A stretch of DNA of 64,000 nt from MED-G17 sp963991985. GTDB taxonomy: Bacteria; Bacteroidota; Bacteroidia; NS11-12g; UBA9320. The stretch covers positions 20,467 through 84,466 of the forward strand of contig CAXDRX010000007.1 of assembly GCA_963991985.1 (NCBI GenBank), written 5' to 3'. The notes beneath the pieces are model-generated. The model made no database searches. It saw only the letters and a list, made by a program, of their open reading frames with translations, and was not told the origin of the DNA. Positions 9,821 through 19,900 of the stretch are shown one piece after another. Numbering within the stretch: the stretch's first letter is position 1; each line of letters starts with the position of its first letter. The position numbers and the translations under genes are program-made.

Positions 9821-10921
9821 TTATTTTTGCGTTTTTTGAAAAAGTCTAATTGCAATTGTGCCAAAAATTAAATTTGGCAACCAAACCGCTATCAGCGGTT
9901 GAATGCTGCCCTTGGCACCGTAAGAGTTAAAAAATTGCATGGAAAATAAAAAAGCAAAACTTATCAGCAAACCTTTTCCAAGGTGAAGTCCAACTCCTCC
10001 CCTTTGTTTCACACTCGACACACATACCCCAATCAGAGTCAAAATAAGAATAGAAAAAGGGGAAGCTATTCTGCGATATTTTTCGGTAAGATAAAAGAAA
10101 ACATTATTGGAGCTTCGTTCTTTTTCCAATTCTATCATGCGATTTATTTCATCATTGCTGAAAGATTGAACATCATCGTCCATCATAAATATTTCATCGG
10201 GATTTATGGGAATCATCGTGTCCTTGAAAGGCCGTTTGATTAGCTTTTGAGATCCATCGTTGTAAAAAATACGCTCTACAAAATTGTGAAAACGCCACAT
10301 TCCGCTACTTTCCTCCCAAGTCAACTTGTCTGCCATTACCCTTGAAGACAATTCGCCGTTTTCAAAATGTTCAAGAGACACTTTTATCCCCAAACTATCG
10401 ATATATCTAAAGTTTTCAAATGAAACAACATCGTTTGCAGTTAGCGGCATTTTGATATTTTGCTTAAAGTCAAAGCTTCTGTCTCTGATTACTGTATTTT
10501 CGAAACCGAGTCGTTTTTTTTCTGAAATTGGAATCAAGTAACCATTTAAATAATAAGAAAAGCAAGCGATGATACTCCCAATAAACAGATAAGGTCTAAG
10601 GAAACGAGCATACGAAACACCGGAAGATAAAATGGCGACTATTTCGCTTCGAAATGCCATTCGAGAGGTGAAAAATATTACCGTGATAAAGACAAAAAGA
10701 GGACTGAACATATTGAGTAAAAAAGGAATATAATTGGCATAGTGCACCAATAAAATCTCCCGTAGGGTTACATCCTTTGAGACAAATTCATCAATCTTTT
10801 CGGCAACGTCAAAAACAACAATGATGATGGTAAATAATGCCAAAGCCATTAAGAATGTGCTCAACATTTTTTTGATGATGTACCAATCTAGCTTGGTTAA
10901 GAAATTACCTTTCCCGATCAA
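9821..10921 (-). CDS. LptF/LptG-family permease, short form
   Basis: A 366-residue inner-membrane permease of the LptF/LptG family and second paralogue in this window. The N-terminal TKLDWYIIKKMLSTFLMALALF and segments near residues 55-80 and 100-120, then three C-terminal helices (about 275-360), match the family; the middle is the periplasmic jellyroll. Unlike the other copy it has no charged insertion. The start is TTG at 10921, overlapping the TGA stop of the upstream gene (TTGA), which suggests coupled translation; the next ATG would remove half of the first membrane helix. Placement directly after tgt (with one small gene between) is a common arrangement in Bacteroidota, from general knowledge. 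LptF and LptG form a heterodimer in LPS export, so the two permeases here may be partners. Confidence 0.9.
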   Translation of the reverse strand: MIGKGNFLTKLDWYIIKKMLSTFLMALALFTIIIVVFDVAEKIDEFVSKDVTLREILLVHYANYIPFLLNMFSPLFVFITVIFFTSRMAFRSEIVAILSSGVSYARFLRPYLFIGSIIACFSYYLNGYLIPISEKKRLGFENTVIRDRSFDFKQNIKMPLTANDVVSFENFRYIDSLGIKVSLEHFENGELSSRVMADKLTWEESSGMWRFHNFVERIFYNDGSQKLIKRPFKDTMIPINPDEIFMMDDDVQSFSNDEINRMIELEKERSSNNVFFYLTEKYRRIASPFSILILTLIGVCVSSVKQRGGVGLHLGKGLLISFAFLFSMQFFNSYGAKGSIQPLIAVWLPNLIFGTIAIRLFQKTQK

Positions 10922-11277
10922 TCCAATTTATTTTTGAGTGATTTAAAAGCTTGTATGTACATATTAATTATTTGCTCTGTCTCGGTGAGCAAAGGATTTA
11001 TAATATTTTCATCCAATAATTTTTCCGACTTTACAAGATCCAACCAATATAGAAAACCATTGGCCTGATTCTTTGCGTGATTGAGATTGTTTACAAAGGT
11101 GTGACTTAGTTGCCCTTGATAAAGTCCGATGGCTTGAATAGCCATTTGGCTAGCACTTTTGATTATTTCTCCTCTTATCAATGCGCTCAAAGCCTTGTTC
11201 TGCGGCAATACTAGAGCAATTTTCAACCCTGCATGACTTAGCTTTTGTACTCTGTTTTTTAGCTCTATTGGATTCAT
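10918..11277 (-). CDS. Four-helix-bundle-like small protein
   Basis: A 119-residue, almost entirely helical protein with no signal peptide or membrane segment. The pattern (regular Leu/Ile/Ala spacing, IKSASQMAIQAIG in the middle, LLTETEQIINMYIQAFKSLKNK at the end) resembles the four-helix-bundle proteins related to the 23S rRNA intervening-sequence protein family; this is a fold-level guess. Its ATG overlaps the tgt stop (ATGA) and its own TGA overlaps the TTG start of the permease, so it is firmly embedded in the operon. Function unknown. Confidence 0.75.
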   Translation of the reverse strand: MNPIELKNRVQKLSHAGLKIALVLPQNKALSALIRGEIIKSASQMAIQAIGLYQGQLSHTFVNNLNHAKNQANGFLYWLDLVKSEKLLDENIINPLLTETEQIINMYIQAFKSLKNKLD

Positions 11278-12395
11278 AATTTTGCTTCTAATTGAGGTAC
11301 CATTTTACTTTTCCAAACATAAAAATCTCCTTTTTTGATATGTGCCCTTGCTTCTTTCATTAACCATAAATAAAATTTCAAATTGTGTTTGCTCGCAATT
11401 TGTGCACCAAGATATTCATTGCATCTTATAAGGTGCCTTAAATAGGCTTTGGAATAGTCTGGTGAGTGGACTTCATCAATGGGCGTAAAATCATTTTTCC
11501 ATTTTTCATTTTTGATATTGATATAACCGTTTTCAGTGAAAAGCATCCCATTCCGCGCGTTTCTTGTGGGCATTACGCAATCGAACATGTCTACCCCCAA
11601 GGCAATACACTCCAATAGGTTGGCTGGCGTCCCTACACCCATAAGATACCGTGGTTTTTCTTTCGGCAAGTGCTCCGTCACCAAATCGGTCATTTCATAG
11701 AGTAAATGATGGGGTTCACCAACCGATAAGCCTCCAATGGCATTCCCCTCCATATTTTGATCTGATACAAATTTGGCACTTTCGATTCTCAGATCTTTAA
11801 ATGTACTACCCTGCACAATAGGAAACAAGGATTGGGGATAACCATACGCCTCTTTTTGTTTTGATTGGTGTTTGATGCACTTTAGCAACCAATCATGGGT
11901 AAGATTCAATGATTTCTTTGCATAAGCAAAGTCACACGGGTAAGGGGTGCATTCATCAAATGCCATGATGATGTCTCCTCCAATATTTCTTTGAATATCC
12001 ATGACCCGCTCGGGTGTAAAAAAGAATTTTGACCCATCGATATGACTTTGAAATTCTACACCATTTTCTTTTATTTTTCGATTCTCTGATATAGAATAGA
12101 CCTGATAGCCACCGCTGTCGGTTAGTATGCTTCGGTCCCAATTGATAAATTGATGTAAACCTCCTACTTGTGAGAGGACTTCCATGCCGGGCCGCAAAAA
12201 AAGGTGATAGGTATTGCCCAATATGATGGATGCGTCTATCTCATTCTTTAGTTTTTCTTGGTCCACTGCCTTCACGGTTCCTACGGTGCCAACAGGCATA
12301 AAAATTGGGGTTTGAATAGAATTGCGCGCTGTTCTTATTTCGCCAGCTCTTGCTTTGGAGTGTTTATCGGTATGTTCTAAAGTAAAGCTAAGCAC
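11274..12395 (-). CDS. tgt: tRNA-guanine transglycosylase (Tgt), without the usual zinc-binding cysteines
   Basis: A 373-residue enzyme that exchanges guanine-34 for preQ1 in GUN-anticodon tRNAs, a step in queuosine synthesis. The active-site aspartates are visible: D93 in LTDSGGYQVYS, D147 in FDECTPYP and the nucleophile D272 in FDCVMPTRNARNG. The segment that normally carries CxCxxC before YSRAYLHHL here reads PIDEVHSPDYSKAYLRHL (about residues 305-322) and has no cysteine; the later KHNL histidine is kept. I recall the same loss in other Bacteroidota Tgts, so it is probably lineage-wide and not a defect. Starts immediately after the porT stop and overlaps the next gene by four bases. Confidence 0.95.
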   Translation of the reverse strand: MLSFTLEHTDKHSKARAGEIRTARNSIQTPIFMPVGTVGTVKAVDQEKLKNEIDASIILGNTYHLFLRPGMEVLSQVGGLHQFINWDRSILTDSGGYQVYSISENRKIKENGVEFQSHIDGSKFFFTPERVMDIQRNIGGDIIMAFDECTPYPCDFAYAKKSLNLTHDWLLKCIKHQSKQKEAYGYPQSLFPIVQGSTFKDLRIESAKFVSDQNMEGNAIGGLSVGEPHHLLYEMTDLVTEHLPKEKPRYLMGVGTPANLLECIALGVDMFDCVMPTRNARNGMLFTENGYINIKNEKWKNDFTPIDEVHSPDYSKAYLRHLIRCNEYLGAQIASKHNLKFYLWLMKEARAHIKKGDFYVWKSKMVPQLEAKL

Positions 12396-13088
12396 CTATT
12401 CAAAACAAAATGAAATTTGAATCAATCTTGGAAGCAAACTGCCCAAAGATTGGGAATACACATATTGATCTTTCTCCAAGTAGCTTGTGATTGCCGAGCT
12501 GATTTTTATTTCGGGAGAGAACTTAAAAAACTCAAAATAAAAATCCATTCCAAGGCCCAAATCATAGCTAAACGTATTTGGAGAAAGAGCGACTACTGGC
12601 TTTTCAAGGCTCCTATCGGTGTCAATATCACTTGCAAAATCATAACGATAATTGACGCCTCCAACTACATAAAAACGAATGTTTCGATGTCGAACCGATT
12701 TTAATTTCATCAACATTGGCACTTCGAAATAGGTGTTTTCCATTTCAACTTGCTGCTTGCTTTGGTCTTCTAATGTAAACTCGACATCTCTTTGCGTAAA
12801 ATGAAGATTTAATGCTGTTCTAAAATCCCAATAATCAGATATTCTAAGGTTCATTAAGCCACCAAAACCGAAACCCGCATAGTTGATTTGTTTCATATTG
12901 AGCATTTGGTTTTTGACCCAAAAGCTCCGGTCAGGATTCATTTTATAATTGGCGTGGTTTCCAACAAAAGCAAAACCGAAATGTACTTTTTGCAAATCAT
13001 ACAATGGATTGTTTTGTTGTGCCTTGGAGGCAACACAATGCAACAAAAAACACAAAAATGTTATTTTTCGAATCTTAATATTTCGCAC
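12396..13088 (-). CDS. porT: PorT-like outer-membrane beta-barrel protein (T9SS component)
   Basis: A 230-residue protein with a signal peptide (hydrophobic FLCFLLHCVASKAQ, about residues 11-24). Alternating beta-strand-like segments follow and it ends in aromatic-terminated strands (QISFCFE), the pattern of a small outer-membrane barrel. Length, sequence character and position directly after ubiE match PorT/SprT, a T9SS component needed for surface protein secretion; the neighbourhood is the strongest argument. The start is GTG at 13088, 28 bases inside the end of ubiE; no ATG lies within the signal region. It is contiguous with tgt downstream (no gap). The alternative is a generic porin-family barrel. 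Confidence 0.75.
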   Translation of the reverse strand: MRNIKIRKITFLCFLLHCVASKAQQNNPLYDLQKVHFGFAFVGNHANYKMNPDRSFWVKNQMLNMKQINYAGFGFGGLMNLRISDYWDFRTALNLHFTQRDVEFTLEDQSKQQVEMENTYFEVPMLMKLKSVRHRNIRFYVVGGVNYRYDFASDIDTDRSLEKPVVALSPNTFSYDLGLGMDFYFEFFKFSPEIKISSAITSYLEKDQYVYSQSLGSLLPRLIQISFCFE

Positions 13089-13780
13089 AAGCCAAGTGTG
13101 AACTTTTTCTTCTTAACGCAAATGAAGCCGCAATTTGATATAATTTCTTTAAATATTCTTGCTTTATAAAATGTTTTTATTGAGTTGGATAAGTAATCAT
13201 AGGCCTTTGGATTTTGGGCAAACAATTTCACCACCCATGGCATCCAAATGGAAACATAAAATTGTAAAAAGTATTTTGCCATTGAATTATCGGGCTGAAA
13301 AAAATCTATAATATGTACTTTGCCGCCTGGTTTCAAGACCCTATGTATTTCTTCAAATTCGAGCAATAGCTTGTCAAAATTTCGCACACCAAAAGAGATG
13401 AATATATGATCAAACATTTCTTCTGTGTAGGGCAAAACACCTACTTCTTTTTGAACAAACGAAATTTCCATATTTTGTCTATTTGCCTTTCCTTGAGCTA
13501 TTCCCAGCATGTTTTTTGCCACATCTGTGGCATAAACATTGGTTTCCTGAAAACGCTTTTTGATTTCTATAGCTACATCGCCGGTTCCCGTGGCTAAATC
13601 CAGAATTATTTGTCCCTTTTGAATGCCGGCATTTTTCACCAATATACGGCGCCAAACAACATCCAAACGGAATGAAAAAAGACGATTGAAAAAGTCATAT
13701 TGTTTTGAAATTTCATTGAACATCTCATCGATATCTTTTTTTTGGTGCTTAATTTGCGAAGGGATAGATGAAGATTTCAT
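13061..13780 (-). CDS. ubiE: Demethylmenaquinone methyltransferase (UbiE/MenG)
   Basis: A SAM-dependent C-methyltransferase of 239 residues catalysing the last step of menaquinone synthesis. Family marks are MFNEISKQYDFFNRLFSF near residue 20, the SAM motif LDLATGTGDVAIEI near 60, FGVRNFDKLLLEFEEIHRVLKPGG near 140 and the C-terminal region with FLQFYVSIWMPW. The frame opens further upstream, but ATG at 13780 gives the usual short N-terminus. With that start its first 13 bases (13768-13780) overlap the first 13 bases of ysxC on the other strand. First gene of the seven-gene minus-strand run. Confidence 0.93.
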   Translation of the reverse strand: MKSSSIPSQIKHQKKDIDEMFNEISKQYDFFNRLFSFRLDVVWRRILVKNAGIQKGQIILDLATGTGDVAIEIKKRFQETNVYATDVAKNMLGIAQGKANRQNMEISFVQKEVGVLPYTEEMFDHIFISFGVRNFDKLLLEFEEIHRVLKPGGKVHIIDFFQPDNSMAKYFLQFYVSIWMPWVVKLFAQNPKAYDYLSNSIKTFYKARIFKEIISNCGFICVKKKKFTLGLCEILRFEK

Positions 13781-14370
13781 TTTCAAGGTTCGATTGTTCT
13801 TTTTCCAAAATTTCCCAAATGCCTGCAGAAAAGATTCCAGAAATGGCATTTATTGGCCGGTCAAATGTAGGTAAATCAAGTTTAATTAACTTTTTGTGTA
13901 ACAACAAAAAACTGGCGCAAATAAGTTCCAAACCGGGAAAAACAAAGCTTATCAATCGTTACTTTGTGGAAAATCTATTCTACCTTGTGGATTTGCCTGG
14001 CTATGGGTATGCAAAAGTGTCGCAGAGAAGCCGAATCAAATTTGATGAAATGATTACTGAGTACTTGCTTGATCGAAAATCTTTGTATCTCACTTTTTTG
14101 TTGCTTGACCTTAGTGTAGAACCACAACCTATTGATTTTGAATTCATACAATGGTGCGGAGAAAATGAAATTCCATTTGTGATTGTTTTCACCAAAATTG
14201 ATAAAGTAAAAGTGAATGAGCGAGAAAAAAAATTACAGGATTTTGAAAAAGTTCTTTCAGACAACCAATGGGTGGAAATCCCTGAGTACCTTCTCACTTC
14301 TTCGATAAAAAAAGAAGGAAGAGAAACATTCCTAAATTACTTATCCGAAATATTGTATACTCATCGGTAA
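13768..14370 (+). CDS. ysxC: Ribosome biogenesis GTP-binding protein YsxC/EngB
   Basis: A 200-residue EngB-type GTPase required for 50S subunit assembly. The G1 loop GRSNVGKSS is at residues 30-38, the G2 region around KPGKTKLIN at 55-63, G3 DLPGYG at 75-80, G4 FTKIDK near 148 and G5 TSSIKKEG near 180. The ATG at 13768 gives MKISFSRF, the normal family opening. It starts inside the reverse-strand start of ubiE, so no conventional intergenic promoter space exists; a partial box TTAATTTG ends at 13756. Followed by a 99-base gap before the efflux operon. Confidence 0.95.
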   Translation: MKISFSRFDCSFSKISQMPAEKIPEMAFIGRSNVGKSSLINFLCNNKKLAQISSKPGKTKLINRYFVENLFYLVDLPGYGYAKVSQRSRIKFDEMITEYLLDRKSLYLTFLLLDLSVEPQPIDFEFIQWCGENEIPFVIVFTKIDKVKVNEREKKLQDFEKVLSDNQWVEIPEYLLTSSIKKEGRETFLNYLSEILYTHR

Positions 14371-14469
14371 ATTAGCATGAAATATCGAAAGCAAACTTTC
14401 TTAATGAAAAATCATCACTTATTTTGCTAAAAATTGTTGATTTGTCTCGATTAGAATCCTTTTAATATC

Positions 14470-15855
14470 ATGTCTAGAAGATATATATTTATTTCCTATT
14501 GCATCATTTTTTTTATTGCACTGTCCGTGAAGGGTTATGGTCAAGAAGAGAATTTGAGCATTGAACAGGCCATTGACTTGGCGCTCAAACATAACGCCCA
14601 ACTGAAGAATAGCAATTTGGCAACTGAAGCCCAAAAGTACGAAGTGAAATCGGTCATTGCTTCTGGCTTGCCGCAGATCAATCTTAACGGAACATTTACA
14701 CACAATATTGAAATCCCTTCGGCTGTATTTCCCGACTTCATTACTCCTTCCATCTATCAAGTGCTCATTGATGAAAATGTTATCGATAAAAATCGTTTCA
14801 AATCGGGAGAAGGTGGCCAAGCTGTTCAATTTGGTGCTCCATCACAGATTGCTGGAACGATAGGATTAAGTCAACTTGTCTTTGACGGACGTTATTTTCT
14901 AGGCCTTAAAGCGGCCAAACAGGTCGTGAAAATGAATGAACTTTTGGCCAAACAAACCGAAATTGAAACCAAAGAACTCACATGGCAAAGCTATTATCAG
15001 GTGTTTCTCTTGGAAGAAAATCTAACATTATTGAAAAAAAGTGGTGAATTGGTCAACGCATTGTTGTTGCAAACAGAAGCAATGCATCAAGAGGGCATGG
15101 TTGAAAAATTAGATGTTGATCGACTTTTACTTTCTCAAAAAAATATAGAAAATAAGATAGTCTCATTGGAAAACCAGCTTATCGTTTCAAAAATGGCTTT
15201 AAATATGGCAATGGGCCAAGAGATTGAAAAATCATATCGTCTTACGAGTGGATGGAACAAAAATGCACCGGAAATAATCGTAGAAAATACATTTTCACAA
15301 AGCGATAGAATTGAACAAAAAATCTTGAATCAATCAATGTTGCTTAAAGAAATGGAAACCAAGGGAATGAGAGTTACCAAATATCCTTCTTTATATTTCA
15401 ATGCACAACATCTTCAAAATTCCTTCGCCAGTCAATCGCCTTTCGAAGATTTGGGGAAAGATTGGTTTCCAGGAACCCTATATTCTTTGTCCTTAAACAT
15501 TCCTTTGTTTGACGGTTTTTACAAGAAAAACAAAATTCAGAAGCTCAAAGTGGAAGCCCAACAAATTGACAACGATAAGAAGAACCTAGGACATCTATTG
15601 CGCATGAATCATCAATCTTCATTGCTTGGTTTGAAGACACAATTTCAATCCCTTGGATACTTAGCATCAACCTTAGAATTGGCCCAAAGAATTTTCGAAA
15701 CAGAAAAAATAAAGTTCAATGAAGGTATGGGCTCCTCCTTCGAACTGGTCAATGCTCAAAATGACTTCATTCAAGCTTCATTGCAGCATTCCAATGGGCA
15801 ATATGAACTTATAATAAAAAATATCGCATACTTAAAATCAATTGGTAAACTATAA
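14470..15855 (+). CDS. TolC-family outer-membrane efflux protein
   Basis: A 461-residue outer-membrane channel component. A signal peptide (about residues 1-24, ending ...SVKGYGQ) is followed by the TolC repeat LSIEQAIDLALKHNAQLKNSNLATEAQ. Long helical stretches and a second half with similar structure end in VNAQNDFIQASLQHSNGQYELI, the usual C-terminal signature. It provides the outer-membrane duct for the adaptor and RND pump encoded next. ATG at 14470 is the first start giving a full leader. No clear TAnnTTTG box was found in the 99 bases upstream. The following adaptor ATG is four bases after this stop. Confidence 0.93.
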   Translation: MSRRYIFISYCIIFFIALSVKGYGQEENLSIEQAIDLALKHNAQLKNSNLATEAQKYEVKSVIASGLPQINLNGTFTHNIEIPSAVFPDFITPSIYQVLIDENVIDKNRFKSGEGGQAVQFGAPSQIAGTIGLSQLVFDGRYFLGLKAAKQVVKMNELLAKQTEIETKELTWQSYYQVFLLEENLTLLKKSGELVNALLLQTEAMHQEGMVEKLDVDRLLLSQKNIENKIVSLENQLIVSKMALNMAMGQEIEKSYRLTSGWNKNAPEIIVENTFSQSDRIEQKILNQSMLLKEMETKGMRVTKYPSLYFNAQHLQNSFASQSPFEDLGKDWFPGTLYSLSLNIPLFDGFYKKNKIQKLKVEAQQIDNDKKNLGHLLRMNHQSSLLGLKTQFQSLGYLASTLELAQRIFETEKIKFNEGMGSSFELVNAQNDFIQASLQHSNGQYELIIKNIAYLKSIGKL

Positions 15856-15859
15856 AAAC

Positions 15860-16996
15860 ATGAACAAATTTTTACTTTCTGTTGTCCTTGCAACATCAAT
15901 TTTAACGTCCTGTACAAAAAAATCAACGCAGGAAACACTTAAAGAAGAATTAAAATCAAAAAAACAATCACTTTCATCCCTTGAGAAAGAAATTAGGGTG
16001 CTACAAACAAAAATAGAGTCGTTTGACACACTAAAAAAGAATCATGCAATTCCTGTAAAAGTAGATACCTTGGGCCATTCGGAATACAGCAATATGGTTA
16101 CCCTTCAAGGCTTGATCCATTCCGATAAAAATATAAGAATATCCTCAGAGGTAGCTGGAGTTGTAACCAAAATACGAGTAAAAGAAGGTGAAAATATTCA
16201 ATCAGGACAGATTCTCATCGACATCAATAATGATCTTATCAATGCGCAAATTGATGAACTACAAACCGCACTTGACTTGGCCAAAATAACTTTTGAAAAA
16301 CAAGCAAGATTGTGGGAGAAAAATATTGGCTCCGAGATGCAATACCTTCAAGCAAAAACAAATTACGAAAGTTTAAAAAGAAGGATAAAAACAACCAAGA
16401 TACAACTCTCCAAACACAAAATCATTGCCCAGTCATCAGGTCAAATTGAACAAATATTTGTCAAAACAGGTCAAGTGACTTCTCCTGGCATTCCCCTTTT
16501 AGAAATAACCAATAATCAAGCGTTAGAACTTCATGTTAAAGTAAGTGAACAATTTCTTGGAAAATTTACGCCAGGCCAAAACGTGATGGTACGGTATCCA
16601 AGCATTTCCAAGCAATACGAAGAAAAAATAGACGCCATCGGGTCAGTAATTGACCCCAATAGCCGAAGCTTTTTGATTACCATAAGACCAAAAAATGGAA
16701 AAGGGTTGCTGAAGCCAAATTTATTGGCATTGATTGACTTACCTAGTTTTAATTCAGCGAATGCATTAAGTATTCCCACCAAATTGATTCGACAAGATAG
16801 CAAAGGCAATTTTGTTTTGTGTGTCAATGAAAACTCAGCAGTCGAAAAAGCCTACCTAGAAATAAAAGAACAATTTGCAGACAGGACGATTGTAAAGTCA
16901 GGAATTGAACCTGGGAAACTCATAATTACCGAAGGATTTACGAATGTAATTCCGGGTGACTTTGTAAAAATTATTTCTTCCAAAGCAATTCAATAA
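15860..16996 (+). CDS. RND efflux periplasmic adaptor lipoprotein (HlyD/AcrA family)
   Basis: A 378-residue membrane-fusion protein linking the RND pump to TolC. The N-terminal leader ends in a lipobox (SILTSC, Cys at about residue 18), so it is lipid-anchored. A coiled coil follows (about 25-60), then the biotinyl-lipoyl-like half VVTKIRVKEGENIQSGQIL near 105, a helical hairpin around 130-180, the second lipoyl half with GQIEQIFVKTGQVTSPG, and a beta-barrel/membrane-proximal domain. The frame is open from a TTG at 15842, but ATG at 15860 starts directly at the leader and is preferred. It ends two bases before the RND gene. Confidence 0.93.
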   Translation: MNKFLLSVVLATSILTSCTKKSTQETLKEELKSKKQSLSSLEKEIRVLQTKIESFDTLKKNHAIPVKVDTLGHSEYSNMVTLQGLIHSDKNIRISSEVAGVVTKIRVKEGENIQSGQILIDINNDLINAQIDELQTALDLAKITFEKQARLWEKNIGSEMQYLQAKTNYESLKRRIKTTKIQLSKHKIIAQSSGQIEQIFVKTGQVTSPGIPLLEITNNQALELHVKVSEQFLGKFTPGQNVMVRYPSISKQYEEKIDAIGSVIDPNSRSFLITIRPKNGKGLLKPNLLALIDLPSFNSANALSIPTKLIRQDSKGNFVLCVNENSAVEKAYLEIKEQFADRTIVKSGIEPGKLIITEGFTNVIPGDFVKIISSKAIQ

Positions 16997-16998
16997 AG

Positions 16999-19900
16999 AT
17001 GTCCAAAAAGCAAATGAACAAAGAATTTGGCCTCTCCTCTTGGTCTATTGCAAACAAAACAAGTGTCTACGTGATGGTAGGGATTGTTGTGATCATTGGT
17101 CTTCTCTCCTACACAACAATGCCCAAAGAAAGTTTTCCAGAAATAAAGCAACCCATCATTTATGTAAATACACCTTATTTCGGCAATTCACCCATAGACA
17201 TGGAAAATCTTGTTACCAGGCCAATTGAAAAGGAGCTAAATTCTATCAATGGAGTAAACAAAATAGAATCTACCTCGATACAAGATTATTCGGTAATTAT
17301 TGTAGAGTTTGATTATGACATACCATCCGAAGAATGCTTGATGGACGTAAAAGATGCTGTTGACCGAGCAAAACCCGACCTTCCAAAAGACCTAACTGCT
17401 GAACCCAATGTTTTTGAATTGGACTTTTCAGAAATGCCCGTAATGAATGTGAACATAAGTGGAGATTACTCTACAAAAGATCTGAAATTTTATGGTGAAA
17501 AAATACAAGAGGAAATTGAAAACCTATCAGAAATAAGTGAGGTAGATATCACAGGAACCAATGAAGAAGAAGTGGAAATTGGCGTAGATCGCTTGAAAAT
17601 GGAAGCATTACAAATTAGTTTTCAGGACATTGAAAATGCTGTCCGAGGCGAGAATGTCACCATGAGTGGTGGAGATATCAAAAGTATTGAAGGCAAAGAC
17701 ATTACAAGAAGAAATATTCGAATAGATGGAGAATTCGATAATTACGAAGACCTGCAAGATGTAATCATTAAAAATGAAAATCAAAACATTGTTTATTTAC
17801 GAGATTTTGCGGAAGTTCATTTTGGGCAAAAAGAGCCTACTTCCTTTGCACGACTCAATCAAAACCCTGTTATAACTTTAGACATCAAAAAGAAAAGCGG
17901 ATCAAATCTTATCAATGCTGCCCAAAAAATTCAAAACATCATTAGTGACGCCAAAAAAAGTTACTTACCAAAAGACCTTTCAGTAGTAATTACCAACGAT
18001 CAATCAAAATTTACCAAGATGATGGTCAACAATTTAGAAAATTCCATCATAATGGGGGTGATTCTTGTTGTTTTGGTGCTTATATTCTTTTTGGGTTTGA
18101 GAAATTCCCTATTTGTTGGTGTAGCAATACCCCTTTCAATGCTTATGGGTATTGCCATCCTAAATTTTGGAGGAAACACAATGAATATGATGGTTTTGTT
18201 CTCGCTCATTTTGGCCTTGGGTATGCTTGTCGATAACGGAATTGTTGTGGTAGAAAATATCTATCGGCAAAGAGAATTGGGAAACAATCCCGACCAAGCG
18301 TCAAGGTATGGGGTAGGCGAAGTGGCCAGCGCAATAATTGCCTCCACCGCTACCACCTTGGCAGCCTTTATCCCATTGCTTTTTTGGAAAAGTCTTATGG
18401 GAGAATTTATGAAATTCCTACCCATTACCCTTATCATTGTGTTGGCCTCTTCTTTGTTTGTCGCATTGGTTGTAAACCCTGTGCTCGCCTCCGATTGGAT
18501 GAAAGTTGGAGAAAGAAAAAAAACATCTTTGCGTTCCTACCTGCTGAAGCTATTTTTAGGACTTGCTTTAGGCACTGTTTTAAAAATTAGCGGAAATGAT
18601 CTATTCGGTGGACTTTTCTTTGCGGGGGTTATTTTTAGCTCTCTTTACCGTTTCCTCATTGCTCCGGGAGGAGACTTATTTATGGCTAAGCTCATGCCCA
18701 AAATAGAAAATGCCTACGGCTCCCTATTGAAATATGCAGTTTCAGGATTTCGTCCTTTTGTATTTTTTGGTGGGACTTTTGTTTTGTTTTTTGTTGTTAT
18801 GGGTTTTTATGGTGCAAATCCGCCACCTTTTGTGTTTTTCCCAGAGAATGAGCCACAATACGTAAATGCATACATAGAAGCTCCGTTAGGCACTGATATT
18901 CAAAAAACAAATCAAATTACCAATGCCCTTGAAAAACGCATCATAGAAAAAATTAAACCATATCAAGACAAGGGAGTCATTGAAGCTGTTTTGGCACAAG
19001 TAGGAGAAAAAACTGCTGATCCTAATGAAGGACCACAAAGTGGAAGCTCGCCACACAAAGCAAGAATTACTGTATCTTTTTTAGAATTTGAAAAAAGAGC
19101 CTTGATGGGTTTTAAAACATCTACAAGCCAAATTATGTCTGAAATCAAAGAAGCATGTAAAGACTTTCCTGAAGCCAACATAACTTTTGCCAAAGACAAT
19201 ATGGGACCACCTGTGGGCAAACCGATCAATGTAGAGGTGACCGGAGAAAACTATTTGATACTCATTGAACAAGTCGAGATACTCAAGAAAAAAATGGAAT
19301 TGGCCAACATTGAAGGCGTAGATCAATTGAAAACAGATTTGGAGCTTGGCAAACCCATGCTAGAAATTCAAATCAATCGTGAAGCGGCAAGGAGGTATGG
19401 ACTAAGTTCAGGGCAAATTGCTTCCACCATTCGCACAGCCTTGTTGGGAAAAGAAATTTCCAAATACAAGCTCAATGAAGATGATTATGAAATCAACTTA
19501 CGCCTTCAAGGAGACTATCGATATAACTTGAGTAATCTCATGGGGACAAAAGTCACCTTTCGGAACACCATGGGTAAACTGGTACAAGTACCCATATCTG
19601 CAGTATCGACCGTGAATTTTAAATCGACTTACGGGACGGTAAAAAGAAAGGATTTGGAAAAAGTCATCACCATATTCTCAGAAGTGGAAGAAGGATATAA
19701 CGCAAACCAAATTGTCGCAGAATTCAAAGATTTGCTACAAGATGTACAACTCAAACCCGGATATTCCTTCAAATTTACAGGAGAACAAGAAGAACAAGGC
19801 GAATCCATCGCATTTTTAATGTCTGCAATGCTCCTTGCTGTTTTTCTAATTTTTTTAATTATTGTTACGCAATTCAATTCATTTTTAGGCCCATTCATCA

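Noticed and set aside
14419..14829. 136-codon minus-strand frame
   Set aside because: Antisense to the TolC-family gene; no recognisable features.
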